A stretch of DNA of 64,000 nucleotides from Massilimicrobiota sp. An134 (GTDB lineage: Bacteria > Bacillota_I > Bacilli_A > Erysipelotrichales > Coprobacillaceae): contig NZ_NFLH01000012.1 in assembly GCF_002160815.1 (NCBI RefSeq), positions 1 through 64,000 of the forward strand. Reading direction: 5' to 3'. Positions 26,553 through 36,694 of the stretch are shown here, in pieces. The stretch's first letter is position 1, and each line of letters begins with the position of its first letter. The position numbers and the translations under genes are program-made. The notes under the pieces are model-generated. The model worked only from the letters and a program-made list of their open reading frames with translations, ran no database searches and was not told the DNA's origin.

Positions 26553-26664
26553 GTGAAATGAAAAAAGAATATCGTCAGTAGTGACTTTTATCAAGCACTA
26601 ACTTTTCTTTTTTAAACTTATGAAAACGTCGTATTCTATGATAGAAATGACAGTGGAGGTACAA

Positions 26665-27255
26665 ATGAATAAACAAAAAACTAAGAATCTTGCATTCATG
26701 TCGCTTTTTATTGCCATTGAAATTTTAATGGTTATGGTTCCTTTTCTAGGTTTTATTCCTATTGGTCCATTACGTGCCACAACTTTGCATATTCCTGTTA
26801 TTATTGCAGGGATTGTCTTAGGGAAAAATAAAGGTGCTCAAGTTGGTCTGGTTTTTGGCTTATCAAGTCTATTTATAAATACAATTCAGCCAACCATTAC
26901 ATCTTTTGTTTTCTCACCATTTATAAGTGGCTCATTTTGGAGTTTAGTGATTGCGATCATTCCTAGGGTCTGTATTGGATATGTTGCTGGAATGATTTAT
27001 GAAAAATGGAAAAAACATCCTATATTAGCAATGAGTCTAGGTTCTTTTTTAGGTGCAATGACAAATACAATTCTTGTATTGGGTGGTATTTATCTTTTCT
27101 TTGGAAATCAATATGCTTCAGCTTTAGGCATGACATTTTCAAAATTGATGCCCTATCTTCTCACGATCATTGCGACAACTGGTTTGTTAGAAGCTATTGT
27201 TGGAACAATTATTTCTGTTATTGTTTCACGTATTTTAATTCAAATTAAGAAATAA
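26665..27255 (+). CDS. panT: ECF transporter S component, probably pantothenate (PanT)
   Basis: 196-aa membrane protein with about six spans, LGFIPIGPLRATTLHIPVIIAG being typical of S components that capture a vitamin and dock on the shared EcfAAT module. The gene sits 10 bp upstream of coaBC and in the same operon as coaX, so pantothenate is the likely substrate. ATG at 26665 follows GGAGGT; a further upstream in-frame ATG has no site. Confidence 0.82.
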   Translation: MNKQKTKNLAFMSLFIAIEILMVMVPFLGFIPIGPLRATTLHIPVIIAGIVLGKNKGAQVGLVFGLSSLFINTIQPTITSFVFSPFISGSFWSLVIAIIPRVCIGYVAGMIYEKWKKHPILAMSLGSFLGAMTNTILVLGGIYLFFGNQYASALGMTFSKLMPYLLTIIATTGLLEAIVGTIISVIVSRILIQIKK

Positions 27256-27264
27256 GGTGAAAAA

Positions 27265-28458
27265 ATGTCAAAAAAAATAATTATTGGTATTACAGGAAGT
27301 ATTGCGGCTTTTAAAAGCATACAGCTCATTAGTGATTTAGTGAAACAGGGATATCAGATTGAAGTCATGATGAGCGAAAGTGCTACACGTTTTGTGACTC
27401 CTGTTTGTATTCAGTCGCTGACAAAACGTAAAGTCTATGTGGATACATTTGATGATGAAAATCCAGCTATCATTACTCACGTAGATATTGTCAAAGATGC
27501 TGACTTATTTATGGTTGTCCCTGCCAGTGCTCATACGATTGCAAAACTGGCATATGGTATGGCTGATAATATGCTAACAAGTGCTTTTTTAGCTGCCACA
27601 TGTCCAAAACTCATTGCGCCTGCAATGAATGTTCATATGTATGAAAATCCAATCACACAAAAGAACATGCAGTTATTAAAAGAAACAGGTGTTGTTTTTG
27701 TAGAACCTATCTCAGGATTATTAGCCTGTGGTGATACAGGAAATGGAAAACTGGCAGATGAAGACACTTTATTAGAAATGATTGATTATATGTTAGCACC
27801 AAAAACACTTTCAGGTAAAAACATATTAATCAGTGCTGGACCTACACAAGAAAGTCTGGATCCTGTTCGTTTTATTACCAATCACTCAAGTGGTAAAATG
27901 GGCTATGCGCTTGCGAAAGCTGCTTTCCAATTAGGGGCCAATGTCACGCTTGTCAGTGGACCTACGCATCTCAAAAAGCCACATGGAGTCAATGTTATTG
28001 ATGTGATCAGTGCAAACGATATGTATCATCAAATCATTCAGCGTGTTAAAGAATATGATTATATGATTATGTCTGCTGCTGTGGGTGACTATGCCTGCAA
28101 TGAAATAGCTGATGAGAAAATCAAAAAGCATACAGATACACTTACATTGGAACTTCATAAAAACAAAGATATATTATTAGAAATTGGGAAAAGACGTTTA
28201 GCATCTCAGGTGATTTGTGGTTTTGCGATGGAAACAAGTCATCTTATTGAAAATGCTCAAATGAAGCTACAAAAGAAAAACTGCGATATGATTGTGGCTA
28301 ATCATTTAAAAACAGATGGCGCAGGTTTTCAAGGAGATACCAATGTCGTCAGTATTTTAACACAGCAAGAAATCACAGATTATCAAAAGATGTCTAAACA
28401 GGAATTAGCTTACATTATCTTAAATCAAATGAAAAAGTTGGAGGAAGAAAAATGTTAA
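27265..28458 (+). CDS. coaBC: Phosphopantothenoylcysteine decarboxylase / phosphopantothenate--cysteine ligase
   Basis: 397-aa bifunctional CoA-biosynthesis enzyme. N-terminal CoaC: GITGSIAAFKSIQLI binds FMN, with APAMNVHMYENP and ACGDTGNGKLAD as catalytic segments. C-terminal CoaB from about residue 185: SAGPTQESLDPVRFITNHSSGKMG binds nucleotide, and the conserved Lys cluster KIKKHTD follows. Acts after pantothenate kinase, encoded next door. Overlaps coaX by 7 bp. Confidence 0.95.
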   Translation: MSKKIIIGITGSIAAFKSIQLISDLVKQGYQIEVMMSESATRFVTPVCIQSLTKRKVYVDTFDDENPAIITHVDIVKDADLFMVVPASAHTIAKLAYGMADNMLTSAFLAATCPKLIAPAMNVHMYENPITQKNMQLLKETGVVFVEPISGLLACGDTGNGKLADEDTLLEMIDYMLAPKTLSGKNILISAGPTQESLDPVRFITNHSSGKMGYALAKAAFQLGANVTLVSGPTHLKKPHGVNVIDVISANDMYHQIIQRVKEYDYMIMSAAVGDYACNEIADEKIKKHTDTLTLELHKNKDILLEIGKRRLASQVICGFAMETSHLIENAQMKLQKKNCDMIVANHLKTDGAGFQGDTNVVSILTQQEITDYQKMSKQELAYIILNQMKKLEEEKC

Positions 28459-29243
28459 TTGTTATTGATATTGGAAATACAAATATTACAATGGGAATCT
28501 ATCATCAAGATCAGTTAATTGGAACTTATCGTTTAACAACAAAATTCCAAAGAACATCTGATGAATATGGATTTATGTTATTATCTTTTTTGAGCGCTTC
28601 TTCAATATCTGCTGATGATATTCAAGATATTATTATTAGTAGTGTTGTACCAAAAATCAACTATTCATTTACTAACTGTATCAAAAAATATTTACATAAA
28701 AATCCTATCTTTATTGGCCCAGGTGTCAAAACTGGTATTGATATTCGTATTGATAATCCTTCAACTTTAGGTGCTGACCGTCTGGTTGATGCCGCTGGTG
28801 CTTATTATACTTATGGTGGTCCTTGCCTCGTTATTGATTTTGGGACTGCTACAACTTATGATGTTGTGAGTGAAAAAGGAGAGTTTTTAGGTGGAGCAAC
28901 TGCTCCAGGAATAGGTATTTGTGCGACTGCATTGTCTTCTCAGGCAGCTAAACTTCCTGAAATTGAAATTCAAAAACCAGAACGAGTGATTGCTAAAAAT
29001 ACTATCAAAAGTATGCAGGCTGGTGTCTTCTTTGGATATATTGGACAAACGGAATATTTGATTAAACAAATCAAAAAAGAATATCAACAAGATATGAAAG
29101 TCATTTCAACTGGTGGTTTAGGAAGAATGATTGCTAAAGAAACAGATTTCATTGATATTTATGATGCTGATCTTACATTTAAAGGTCTTAAAATCATTTA
29201 TGATAAAACAAAAAAGAATTTATATGAAAAACAAGGTTTATAA
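28452..29243 (+). CDS. coaX: Type III pantothenate kinase
   Basis: 263-aa CoaX that phosphorylates pantothenate, the first step of CoA synthesis. The ATP-binding VIDIGNTNITMGIY opens the protein, GADRLVDAAGAYY and VIDFGTATTYDVV carry the catalytic Asp and phosphate-binding residues, and STGGLG lies near the end. It needs a monovalent cation and resists CoA feedback, as known for the family. Operon: panT-coaBC-coaX. Confidence 0.95.
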   Translation: MLIVIDIGNTNITMGIYHQDQLIGTYRLTTKFQRTSDEYGFMLLSFLSASSISADDIQDIIISSVVPKINYSFTNCIKKYLHKNPIFIGPGVKTGIDIRIDNPSTLGADRLVDAAGAYYTYGGPCLVIDFGTATTYDVVSEKGEFLGGATAPGIGICATALSSQAAKLPEIEIQKPERVIAKNTIKSMQAGVFFGYIGQTEYLIKQIKKEYQQDMKVISTGGLGRMIAKETDFIDIYDADLTFKGLKIIYDKTKKNLYEKQGL

Positions 29244-29257
29244 TGAACCTTGTTTTT
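29226..29257. terminator. Bidirectional terminator across coaX and patatin stops
   Basis: Stem AAAAACAAGGTT/AACCTTGTTTTT spans both overlapping stop codons; T-runs on either strand serve both convergent genes. Confidence 0.75.
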
Positions 29258-30506
29258 CTTCTATATATATCATTTTAATCAATTGAGCTATAACATATTG
29301 TTTATCAAATAATGTCATCAATCTTTCATTTCCAATTTTATCATGTTCAGGATAAAGCAGAAAATGTAGAATGATGCCTACAATTCCTTTATTATTCATA
29401 TGTTTAAGAATGTGCAAATCACCATTTAATAAAACAGAAAAATCTTTTTGCAGATATTCTTGAAAATCTTGGAGTAAATCATGAACGAATATGTCAAACT
29501 GATAAACATAACTCTCATCACGTCCTAAAATTTCACAGATCCAATCGAGTAAAATATATAAATAATCTTCTTTTTGTAAAGGCTCTTGAAAATGTGCCTC
29601 TAGAAACTGCTGATAAAGATGATCTTGACTACTACTTTTTGTATATTGACGTATATATCTTTCTATCAATAAAATATTTTGATAAGTTTTTTCAAATAAG
29701 ACAGTTTGAAATGGTAAAAATGTATATTTATGACCAACATACTTGTTCATTGCTTTTTGACCCTGCTGATATCCTAAACGTAGTGAACGTTGAATAGATT
29801 CTTTAGAAAAATCCATAAATCCACTGAGTTCAACAGTTGGATACGTATAATGAATATGAGGACGATGCAAATAATGGGAATGCTTAACAGGATAACTCAT
29901 ATCAATGACTAATACTTCATCTGCTCCCATAGCTAAAGCTAAATCAATGGGAACATTATCATAATATCCTCCATCAATATACGCCTGATCTTGAAAGCGA
30001 TGAATAGGAAACAATGGAAAACAAGAGGCACTGGCTAATAAATAATCATAAATATGTTGACGTGGCATTTCTTCTTTTGTTATATACAAGGGTTTGAGTG
30101 ATGGAAATTGTACTGTACATAATCCAAAATCAATTGATGATTGAAGAAGTTTATCTTCATTTAATAACCGGCGTATCAAATGTTTTAAAGGTGTAATATC
30201 AGCACCTTTTTCTTTCATATAATTCTTAAAAAATGAAATAACCAGATGTGATTGATCAAGCATATGATCAAAATCAAAACTCAAATCTGGTAAGCCCCCT
30301 TCAAAAACATCTTTTTCTTCAATATTTTCCCATAAATGCAAAAGAACATCTATATCCTTTTGCGCTAACAAACAGGCATTTAAAGCTCCTATAGATGTTC
30401 CCGTTACTATCTGATAATCCATTTGCGCTTCATGAATAGCTTTTATAAACCCAGCTTCATAAGCACCCTTGGCTCCTCCTCCAGCGAAAACAATTGCTTT
30501 TTTCAA
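29238..30506 (-). CDS. Patatin-like phospholipase
   Basis: 422-aa serine hydrolase. The oxyanion hole GGGAKGAYEAGF is at residues 8-19, the nucleophile Ser in GTSIGALNA near 39, and the catalytic Asp in DGGYYDNVP near 174. The C-terminal half after about residue 270 is not recognised. Such proteins are lysophospholipases or acyl hydrolases; no signal peptide, so probably cytoplasmic or membrane-associated. It is 2 bp from malQ and likely co-transcribed. Confidence 0.9.
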   Translation of the reverse strand: MKKAIVFAGGGAKGAYEAGFIKAIHEAQMDYQIVTGTSIGALNACLLAQKDIDVLLHLWENIEEKDVFEGGLPDLSFDFDHMLDQSHLVISFFKNYMKEKGADITPLKHLIRRLLNEDKLLQSSIDFGLCTVQFPSLKPLYITKEEMPRQHIYDYLLASASCFPLFPIHRFQDQAYIDGGYYDNVPIDLALAMGADEVLVIDMSYPVKHSHYLHRPHIHYTYPTVELSGFMDFSKESIQRSLRLGYQQGQKAMNKYVGHKYTFLPFQTVLFEKTYQNILLIERYIRQYTKSSSQDHLYQQFLEAHFQEPLQKEDYLYILLDWICEILGRDESYVYQFDIFVHDLLQDFQEYLQKDFSVLLNGDLHILKHMNNKGIVGIILHFLLYPEHDKIGNERLMTLFDKQYVIAQLIKMIYIEEKQGSL

Positions 30507-30508
30507 AA

Positions 30509-31951
30509 TTAATCTCCCCTTTTGCTCTCTTTTATCATATGAGAGAACTGTTCTAAATAGACATCAAATTCCTGAAAATCTGTTAAATGATATTCCCAGT
30601 TAGGAGAACCAATTTTCCCTGGTACATTAAAGCGGCAAGATGTATCTTTGCCCATCAAATCCCAAAATGGAATAATAACTTCTTTGGCATCTAAATCTAA
30701 ACAATAATTTAAGATTTTCTGATACATATGTTTTTGTGAATAATCTTGTAATAGTTCTTCTAATTTTTTATATTCATCTTCATCTAAAGTATTGAGCCAT
30801 CCAACTAAAGTATCATTATCATGTGTTCCACTATAAACAACAACTTTTGAAAAATCAAAATCATAGACATAATGGAACTGAAAAACATACATACCTTTTA
30901 AATGATAATGATCTCTCAACTGATAAACTTCATCTCTTAAATCACCCAAATCTTCAGCTAAAATAGACAAATGATCAATTGATGAATACAGAGTATCAAA
31001 TAAATCATAACTTGGTCCTTCAACCCACTCTCCAATAACTGCAGTCGGTTCACTCGCTGGAATTTTCCAATACGTATCAAATCCCCTGAAATGATCAATT
31101 CTAACACGATCATACATTTGTTGACTCGCTTTCATACGTTCAACCCAAAAGGCATAATGATGTTGTTTTAAATAATCCCAATTATAAATAGGATTTCCCC
31201 AACGTTGTCCAAATTTACTAAAATAATCAGGAGGTACACCTGCTACAAATGAAGGTGTCCCATCTTCTTCTAATAAAAAGCATTCTCTGTTTTGCCAAAC
31301 ATCCGCCGAATCTAATCCTACATAAATAGGCATATCTCCAATAATTTCAATATTTTTTTTGTGCGCATAATCTCTGAGTTGTTGCCACTGTAAGAAAAAG
31401 AAATACTGTAAGAAAATTTGATAATCAATATTCTTAGTAAACGGCAATAATGAAAAAGATTGATCATGTTGATAATTTTTATATTCTTCTGACCATTCAA
31501 CCCATGAACGTTCATGATGATGTGATTTAAAAACTCTAAAAATAGCATATGAATAAAGCCATGACTTATTTTTTTCAACAAATTCCTGATATTGCTGATC
31601 ACCGTGAAAACGTGAAAATGCCAAACGATAATATGCTTGTTTTTGTTTTCTTACCTTTGCATAATCTACATATAAACTCTGTTGATTATCAATGTGAACT
31701 TCATCAGGATATAATAACCCTGCTTCAATAAAAGCTTCGATATCTAAATAAATTTCATCACCAGCATGACTTGATAAAGGCTGATATGGGGAATGACCAT
31801 ATCCTAATGGATTTAATGGCAGTATCTGCCAAATTTCAAGATGTGCTGCGGCTATTTTATCAATAAATTGATATGCATTTTGACCAAAATCTCCTACTCC
31901 ATATACACTAGGCAATGCTGAAATAGGAAATAATATACCTGTTTTTTTCAT
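30509..31951 (-). CDS. malQ: 4-alpha-glucanotransferase
   Basis: 480-aa GH77 amylomaltase that transfers maltooligosaccharides and releases glucose during maltodextrin or glycogen use. The N-terminus MKKTGILFPISALPSVYGVG, the RIDHFRGFD segment with the nucleophile Asp, AEDLGD with the acid/base Glu, and YSGTHDNDT with the stabilising Asp are in order. Length is usual for bacterial MalQ. No other glycogen gene is nearby; the downstream neighbour is a patatin-like gene. Confidence 0.95.
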   Translation of the reverse strand: MKKTGILFPISALPSVYGVGDFGQNAYQFIDKIAAAHLEIWQILPLNPLGYGHSPYQPLSSHAGDEIYLDIEAFIEAGLLYPDEVHIDNQQSLYVDYAKVRKQKQAYYRLAFSRFHGDQQYQEFVEKNKSWLYSYAIFRVFKSHHHERSWVEWSEEYKNYQHDQSFSLLPFTKNIDYQIFLQYFFFLQWQQLRDYAHKKNIEIIGDMPIYVGLDSADVWQNRECFLLEEDGTPSFVAGVPPDYFSKFGQRWGNPIYNWDYLKQHHYAFWVERMKASQQMYDRVRIDHFRGFDTYWKIPASEPTAVIGEWVEGPSYDLFDTLYSSIDHLSILAEDLGDLRDEVYQLRDHYHLKGMYVFQFHYVYDFDFSKVVVYSGTHDNDTLVGWLNTLDEDEYKKLEELLQDYSQKHMYQKILNYCLDLDAKEVIIPFWDLMGKDTSCRFNVPGKIGSPNWEYHLTDFQEFDVYLEQFSHMIKESKRGD

Positions 31952-31961
31952 AACTCTTCAC

Positions 31962-32603
31962 CTAATAACCTATATTTTCCTCAATAATAATGACATGAAT
32001 ACGATTTTTTTGTCCCTGATAAGCAAGTTTAACATAACTGCTGCAAATACGTTCGTCACTTAAACAATCCTGACATTGTCCTAACTTTGTACAAGGTGTA
32101 TGCTTATGCAATCGTAAAGCATTAGCTGGTGCACTATATTGACGTATATGTTCAATCGCTTCCTGTTCATTCGCACAGATTTTATTTATTCCAGCAATAA
32201 CATAAACATCTTTAGGACCAAAGATCATTGCAGCTACACGATTCCCTGTACCATCTATATTATATAAACATCCATCCATTGTCAAAGCATTAGTTCCTGT
32301 AATAAATATATCTGCCAATAGCCCTTCTCTTAAACGTTCTTTCACTTGTTCTTGAGATAATCCCATTTCATAACGATCTATAAACTGTACATCACTTTCC
32401 CTTATCAAATCAATAATTCCTAATTGTGATAATGTGACACTTCCTCCTACAGCAACTTTCTTTTGATCCTTTAAAACAGTTCTTAAATATTGTTTTAATT
32501 CATTTTCATCCTTGACAATCATACATGACATCTGATTTTTTTCAAAAGCCTTTATTAACTGATTTTCTTTCATACGTAATAATGTTTGATAATTTTCTTC
32601 CAT
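31962..32603 (-). CDS. LUD-domain protein (LutC/YkgG-like)
   Basis: 213-aa protein of the LUD family, seen in lactate-utilisation LutB/LutC and in stand-alone forms. AVGGSVTLSQLGI near residue 52 and the late DIFITGTNALTMDG and GPKDVYVIAGINK segments are typical. The Cys-rich segment near 167-187 (CTKLGQCQDCLSDERIC) may bind metal. No LutA or LutB genes are adjacent, so lactate use is not supported. Confidence 0.72.
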   Translation of the reverse strand: MEENYQTLLRMKENQLIKAFEKNQMSCMIVKDENELKQYLRTVLKDQKKVAVGGSVTLSQLGIIDLIRESDVQFIDRYEMGLSQEQVKERLREGLLADIFITGTNALTMDGCLYNIDGTGNRVAAMIFGPKDVYVIAGINKICANEQEAIEHIRQYSAPANALRLHKHTPCTKLGQCQDCLSDERICSSYVKLAYQGQKNRIHVIIIEENIGY

Positions 32604-32614
32604 TTTTTATCCTC

Positions 32615-34624
32615 CTATAATAGCAATTGTCCTAACTGATAGATAACAAACGCAACCAGATATGCCATTCCGGTTTGAAACATGACTGTTAAAATTGCCT
32701 GAGGCCATGAACGTAATTCACGTTTTGTTGCAGCAAAAGCAGCAACACAAGGCATATATAAAACGGTAAAAACTAAAAATGTAAAAGAACTTAATGGTGT
32801 AAAAATGCCAATTAATGCTTGATTTAAAGCTGCTGTTGAAGAAGATTGTGTTAAAACAGTTAAAGTAGAAACAACTGACTCTTTTGCAGTAATACCTGTC
32901 ATTAAAGCTGTTGAAGCACGCCAATCATTAAAACCAAGTGGTGCAAAAATAGGTGATACAAATGAACCGATTGCAGCTAAAATACTTTGCGAACTGTCTG
33001 TGACAAAATCAAAAGTAAAACTAAAACTTTGTAAAAACCATATCACAATAGAAGCCATAAAAATGATAGTAAAGGCTTTATGGATAAAATCCTTTGCTTT
33101 ATCTAAAACATTTAAATAGACATTTTTTAAAGTTGGAATACGATAAGCTGGAAGCTCCAATACAAATGGAACAGGTTCACCAATAAATATCGTATTTTTC
33201 AATAATAAAGCAGAAATAATAGCGACTAAAATTCCAATACAGTAAATGCTTATCATGACTATTGCTGCTTTATGAGGAAAGAAAGCCGCAATAATCATTC
33301 CATAAATAGGCAGTTTTGCACTACAAGACATAAATGGCGTTAAAATAATTGTCATCTTACGATCTCGATCACTGGATAAGGTACGTGTTGCCATAATAGC
33401 TGGAACACTGCATCCAAAACCAATTAACATAGGTACAAAAGAACGTCCTGATAATCCTATTTTTCTCAACGCCTTATCCATGACAAATGCAACACGTGCC
33501 ATATAACCGCTATCTTCCAGCATTGATAAAAAGAAAAACAAAATCACAATCACTGGTAGAAATGATAATACGCTTCCAACACCTGCCAAAATACCATCTC
33601 CAACTAAAGAACGTAACCAAAAAGCAACATCATATTGTTCTAGAAGGCGAATGATCATATTTGAAAATTCTCCAATAATAGAATCCATTAAATCTTGTAA
33701 TGGTGCTCCAATAAGTGAAAATGTCAAATAAAAGATCAACAACATAATAAGAATAAAAATAGGAATTCCTAAATATTTATGTGTCAATAAACGATCAATT
33801 TTCTCAGAACGAATTTGTTCTTTTGTTTCACTTTCTATAAAAACAGTTTGCTTACATACATCTTCAATAAAAGAATAACGCATATCAACAAGTGCTGCCT
33901 CACGGTCTGTCCCTGCTTCTTCTTCCATCTTCTGTAAAATATGCTCAATAATATGACGATCTCCCTGATCAATATGCAATTGATCAAACATCTCATCATC
34001 ACCTTCAATAATCTTTGTCACACAATAACGTAAAGGCAACTGTAAAGATTGTGCACTCTGTTCAACGATATGTGATATAGAATGAATAGCTTTATGCACA
34101 ACACCATGACAAATATCAATATGTTGTGATGGCTTATCTAAATTATTTTCAATAGCCGTTATAACATCTTCAATACCTTCATTTTTACTTGCTGAAATAG
34201 GAACAATATCCATTTCTAAACGTTCCTTTAAGCCATCAATATCAATGCTATTACCACTCGTAATCACTTCATCCATCATATTTAAAACCAGAATCATAGG
34301 AATATTTAATTCTAATAATTGAGTTGTTAAATAAAGATTTCGTTCCATATTCGTTGCATCAATAATGTTAATAATTAAACATGGTTTTTCTTCCAATAAA
34401 TAACGAATAGAAACGATTTCTTCAGCTGTATAAGGTGATAATGAATAAATACCAGGTAAATCTATTAATTCTAATTCATCTTTATGTTTTTTTATGAATC
34501 CTGTTTTTTGTTCAACAGTAACGCCAGGAAAATTCCCAACATGCTGAGAAGAACCAGTCAAAGCATTAAATAATGTTGTCTTCCCACAATTTTGATTACC
34601 AATTAAAGCAATTTTTTTACTCAT
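32615..34624 (-). CDS. feoB: Ferrous iron transporter FeoB
   Basis: 669-aa membrane GTPase for Fe(II) uptake. The G-domain has GNQNCGKTT (G1), VTVEQKTG (G2), DLPG (G3) and NMMD (G4); about eight membrane spans follow from residue 280, with the Gate motif GCSVPAIMATR and a second Gate near SCSAKLPIYG. The gene overlaps feoA by 8 bp. GAGGGTGG supports ATG at 34624, though the ATG three bases earlier is possible. Confidence 0.95.
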   Translation of the reverse strand: MSKKIALIGNQNCGKTTLFNALTGSSQHVGNFPGVTVEQKTGFIKKHKDELELIDLPGIYSLSPYTAEEIVSIRYLLEEKPCLIINIIDATNMERNLYLTTQLLELNIPMILVLNMMDEVITSGNSIDIDGLKERLEMDIVPISASKNEGIEDVITAIENNLDKPSQHIDICHGVVHKAIHSISHIVEQSAQSLQLPLRYCVTKIIEGDDEMFDQLHIDQGDRHIIEHILQKMEEEAGTDREAALVDMRYSFIEDVCKQTVFIESETKEQIRSEKIDRLLTHKYLGIPIFILIMLLIFYLTFSLIGAPLQDLMDSIIGEFSNMIIRLLEQYDVAFWLRSLVGDGILAGVGSVLSFLPVIVILFFFLSMLEDSGYMARVAFVMDKALRKIGLSGRSFVPMLIGFGCSVPAIMATRTLSSDRDRKMTIILTPFMSCSAKLPIYGMIIAAFFPHKAAIVMISIYCIGILVAIISALLLKNTIFIGEPVPFVLELPAYRIPTLKNVYLNVLDKAKDFIHKAFTIIFMASIVIWFLQSFSFTFDFVTDSSQSILAAIGSFVSPIFAPLGFNDWRASTALMTGITAKESVVSTLTVLTQSSSTAALNQALIGIFTPLSSFTFLVFTVLYMPCVAAFAATKRELRSWPQAILTVMFQTGMAYLVAFVIYQLGQLLL

Positions 34625-34850
34625 CATCAACCACCCTCACTTCAATCAAGGCAGCATCCTCTTTCCTCAAAGTCAAAACATAGCTTCTTAAATAAACTTC
34701 TATTGGATCCCCCATAGGTGCCACTTTCCTGATTTTCACTAATGTATGGGGTGTTAAACCCATTTCTAATAAGCGTCTTCTCAAAAGTCCTTTACCATTA
34801 ACAGATACAATCTGTACCAATGTTTGAGGACTCATCTGATCTAATGTCAT
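34617..34850 (-). CDS. feoA: Ferrous iron transport protein FeoA
   Basis: 77-aa SH3-like FeoA. LLRRRLLEMGLTPHTLVKI and the later MGDPIEVYLRSYVLTLRKEDAALI match the family. It binds and assists FeoB, encoded next. The region between feoA and the isochorismatase gene contains only weak Fur-like matches. Confidence 0.92.
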   Translation of the reverse strand: MTLDQMSPQTLVQIVSVNGKGLLRRRLLEMGLTPHTLVKIRKVAPMGDPIEVYLRSYVLTLRKEDAALIEVRVVDDE

Positions 34851-34967
34851 ACCCTCACCTCATCTACCTACCCATTATAACGCATTTTTTAAACAATGAA
34901 AATATTATCTTTTTCAATATCATTGACATGCTTCAAACAAGCAGTAAAATAATATTGAGGTGAAAAC

Positions 34968-35489
34968 ATGAAAAAATTATTAATTGTTGTTGATTTTCAA
35001 AATGACTTTGTGACTGGTAGTTTAGGATTTGATGAAGCTCCTCAACTAGAAAATCATATTGTCCATTTAATTCAGACATTCCAACAAAATCATGATGATA
35101 TTATCTATACAATGGATACACATCAAACAAATTATCTACAGACTTATGAAGGATTGCATCTTCCTATTGCCCATTGTATAGAAAATACACCAGGATGGCA
35201 GTTATATGGAAAAGTGAAAGAATTATTAAGTGATTGTACCTGCTATAAGAAAGAAACATTTCCATCTTTAGAAATGGCTAATGATTTAAAAAATAAAGAA
35301 TATGAAAGTGTTACTTTAGTTGGACTTGTTTCTCATATTTGTGTTTTATCGAATGCGATTATGGTCAAATCAGCTTTACCTGACACGCCCGTACGTGTAG
35401 ATTTAAAAGGTTGTGCCAGCAGTGATCAAATCACTCATCAAAAAAGTATTGACGTTATGAAGTCTTTACAAATAGAAATAATTGAATAG
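34968..35489 (+). CDS. Isochorismatase-family cysteine hydrolase (nicotinamidase-like)
   Basis: 173-aa hydrolase. Catalytic triad: Asp in VVDFQNDFVTG (residue 9), Lys in CYKKETFPS, Cys in GLVSHICVLSN. MDTHQTNYL supplies metal-binding residues as in nicotinamidase PncA, which would feed nicotinate to the PncB encoded at 48824. Other members act on isochorismate or ureidoacrylate, so the substrate is not certain. AGGTGAAAAC precedes the ATG. Confidence 0.85.
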   Translation: MKKLLIVVDFQNDFVTGSLGFDEAPQLENHIVHLIQTFQQNHDDIIYTMDTHQTNYLQTYEGLHLPIAHCIENTPGWQLYGKVKELLSDCTCYKKETFPSLEMANDLKNKEYESVTLVGLVSHICVLSNAIMVKSALPDTPVRVDLKGCASSDQITHQKSIDVMKSLQIEIIE

Positions 35490-35546
35490 TAAAAACCACG
35501 CCATGAATTGAACTTTTAGAGTTCATTCAAAAGACGTGGTTTTTTA
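35490..35546. terminator. Terminator after isochorismatase-family gene
   Basis: Stem AAAAACCACG/CGTGGTTTTTT with an inner helix in the loop. T-runs both ways suit the converging GGCT gene. Confidence 0.7.
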
Positions 35547-35581
35547 CATTTATAATAGACTTGTTTCAATATAAACACTCT

Positions 35582-36040
35582 TTAATAAAACATATCTTCA
35601 TCATCAAATAAATTTTGTGAATTTAATTTTTTCTTTTGCATATATTGAACATAATCATGTTCTAGGATATCTTTACCTAAAAGATTGACATTCATAGGAT
35701 TATCCATATTAAACTCATAAACATATGCTTGATCTTTGACTTTTCCAGCATTATCTAAAATATCCATATAAATTTTATTATATTCATTATTCTGGCAATC
35801 TTTACCAAAATAGCTTTCTAACTCATCAAGATGAGCTAAAGTCTGATCATTAACATCATAAACTTCACCAAAAATCATATCCTGACCTTCACATAAATAA
35901 GCAGGATAAATTTTACCAATAATTGTCATTAAACTTCCTTTTATATAACCATGACCACAATATGTTGCTTGATCTTTTAAATAAATGTCATAATTATACA
36001 TACCTTGTCTTAAAGTTCCATATACAAATACTTTTGCCAT
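35582..36040 (-). CDS. Gamma-glutamylcyclotransferase family protein
   Basis: 152-aa AIG2/GGCT fold. VFVYGTLRQGMYN is the substrate-binding YGSL-type motif at residues 4-16, and the conserved catalytic Glu lies in DELESYFG near 73. Members release 5-oxoproline from gamma-glutamyl peptides. It immediately follows pcp, whose stop codon overlaps the start, in an operon that appears to handle 5-oxoproline. Substrate inferred. Confidence 0.78.
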   Translation of the reverse strand: MAKVFVYGTLRQGMYNYDIYLKDQATYCGHGYIKGSLMTIIGKIYPAYLCEGQDMIFGEVYDVNDQTLAHLDELESYFGKDCQNNEYNKIYMDILDNAGKVKDQAYVYEFNMDNPMNVNLLGKDILEHDYVQYMQKKKLNSQNLFDDEDMFY

Positions 36041-36681
36041 TAATGTGTCGCTCCACCTGTTACTTTTAAATCTTCTTTAGTATCTACAATAGCTTCAATA
36101 GCTGCGCATAAACCTTCTACTATAGTTGATAAACTCATGCTTGCAGTGTTTGCTCTTTCAATAACTTGTTCTGGTAAAAATGGAATATGTATAAATCCAC
36201 TTCTTTTCCCTGGATATTTCGTTTCAATTATGTGTCTAACTCCATATAACACATGATTGCATACAAATGTCCCTGCCGTATTAGATACTGCAGCTGGTAT
36301 ATTCTTTTCACAAATTCGTGCAACCATGGCCTTTATTGGCAAATTAGAAAAATAAGCTGCAGGTCCATCTTCAAAAACAGGTTCATCAATAATCTGTTGC
36401 CCAGCATTATCAGGAATACGGCAATCATCAATATTAATTCCAATTCTTTCAACAGTGATAGCTGTACGTCCTCCAGCCTGGCCAATAGATAAAACAACAT
36501 CTGGATCATATTTAGCAATTGCTTCATCAATGACATTTAAAGATTGATGACAAATTGTTGGAATTTCTAATTTTATAATCTGAGCTCCTGCAATTTCATC
36601 AGGCAATAATTTTACAGATTCAATCGCGGGATTAATTTTATCTCCACCAAATGGGTCAAAACCAGTCACTAAAATTTTCAT
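36040..36681 (-). CDS. pcp: Pyroglutamyl-peptidase I
   Basis: 213-aa cysteine peptidase of family C15 that removes N-terminal pyroglutamate (5-oxoproline). VTGFDPFGG at residues 4-12, the Glu in VERIGIN near 79 and the nucleophile Cys in [15 protein letters not shown] near 143 are present; the His lies in [11 protein letters not shown]. Cytoplasmic. It is 14 bp downstream of DUF979. Confidence 0.94.
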   Translation of the reverse strand: MKILVTGFDPFGGDKINPAIESVKLLPDEIAGAQIIKLEIPTICHQSLNVIDEAIAKYDPDVVLSIGQAGGRTAITVERIGINIDDCRIPDNAGQQIIDEPVFEDGPAAYFSNLPIKAMVARICEKNIPAAVSNTAGTFVCNHVLYGVRHIIETKYPGKRSGFIHIPFLPEQVIERANTASMSLSTIVEGLCAAIEAIVDTKEDLKVTGGATH

Positions 36682-36694
36682 CTTTTATAACCTC

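Noticed and set aside
34851-34967. Fur box between feoA and the isochorismatase gene
   Set aside because: Only weak AT-rich similarity to the Fur consensus; not enough to list.
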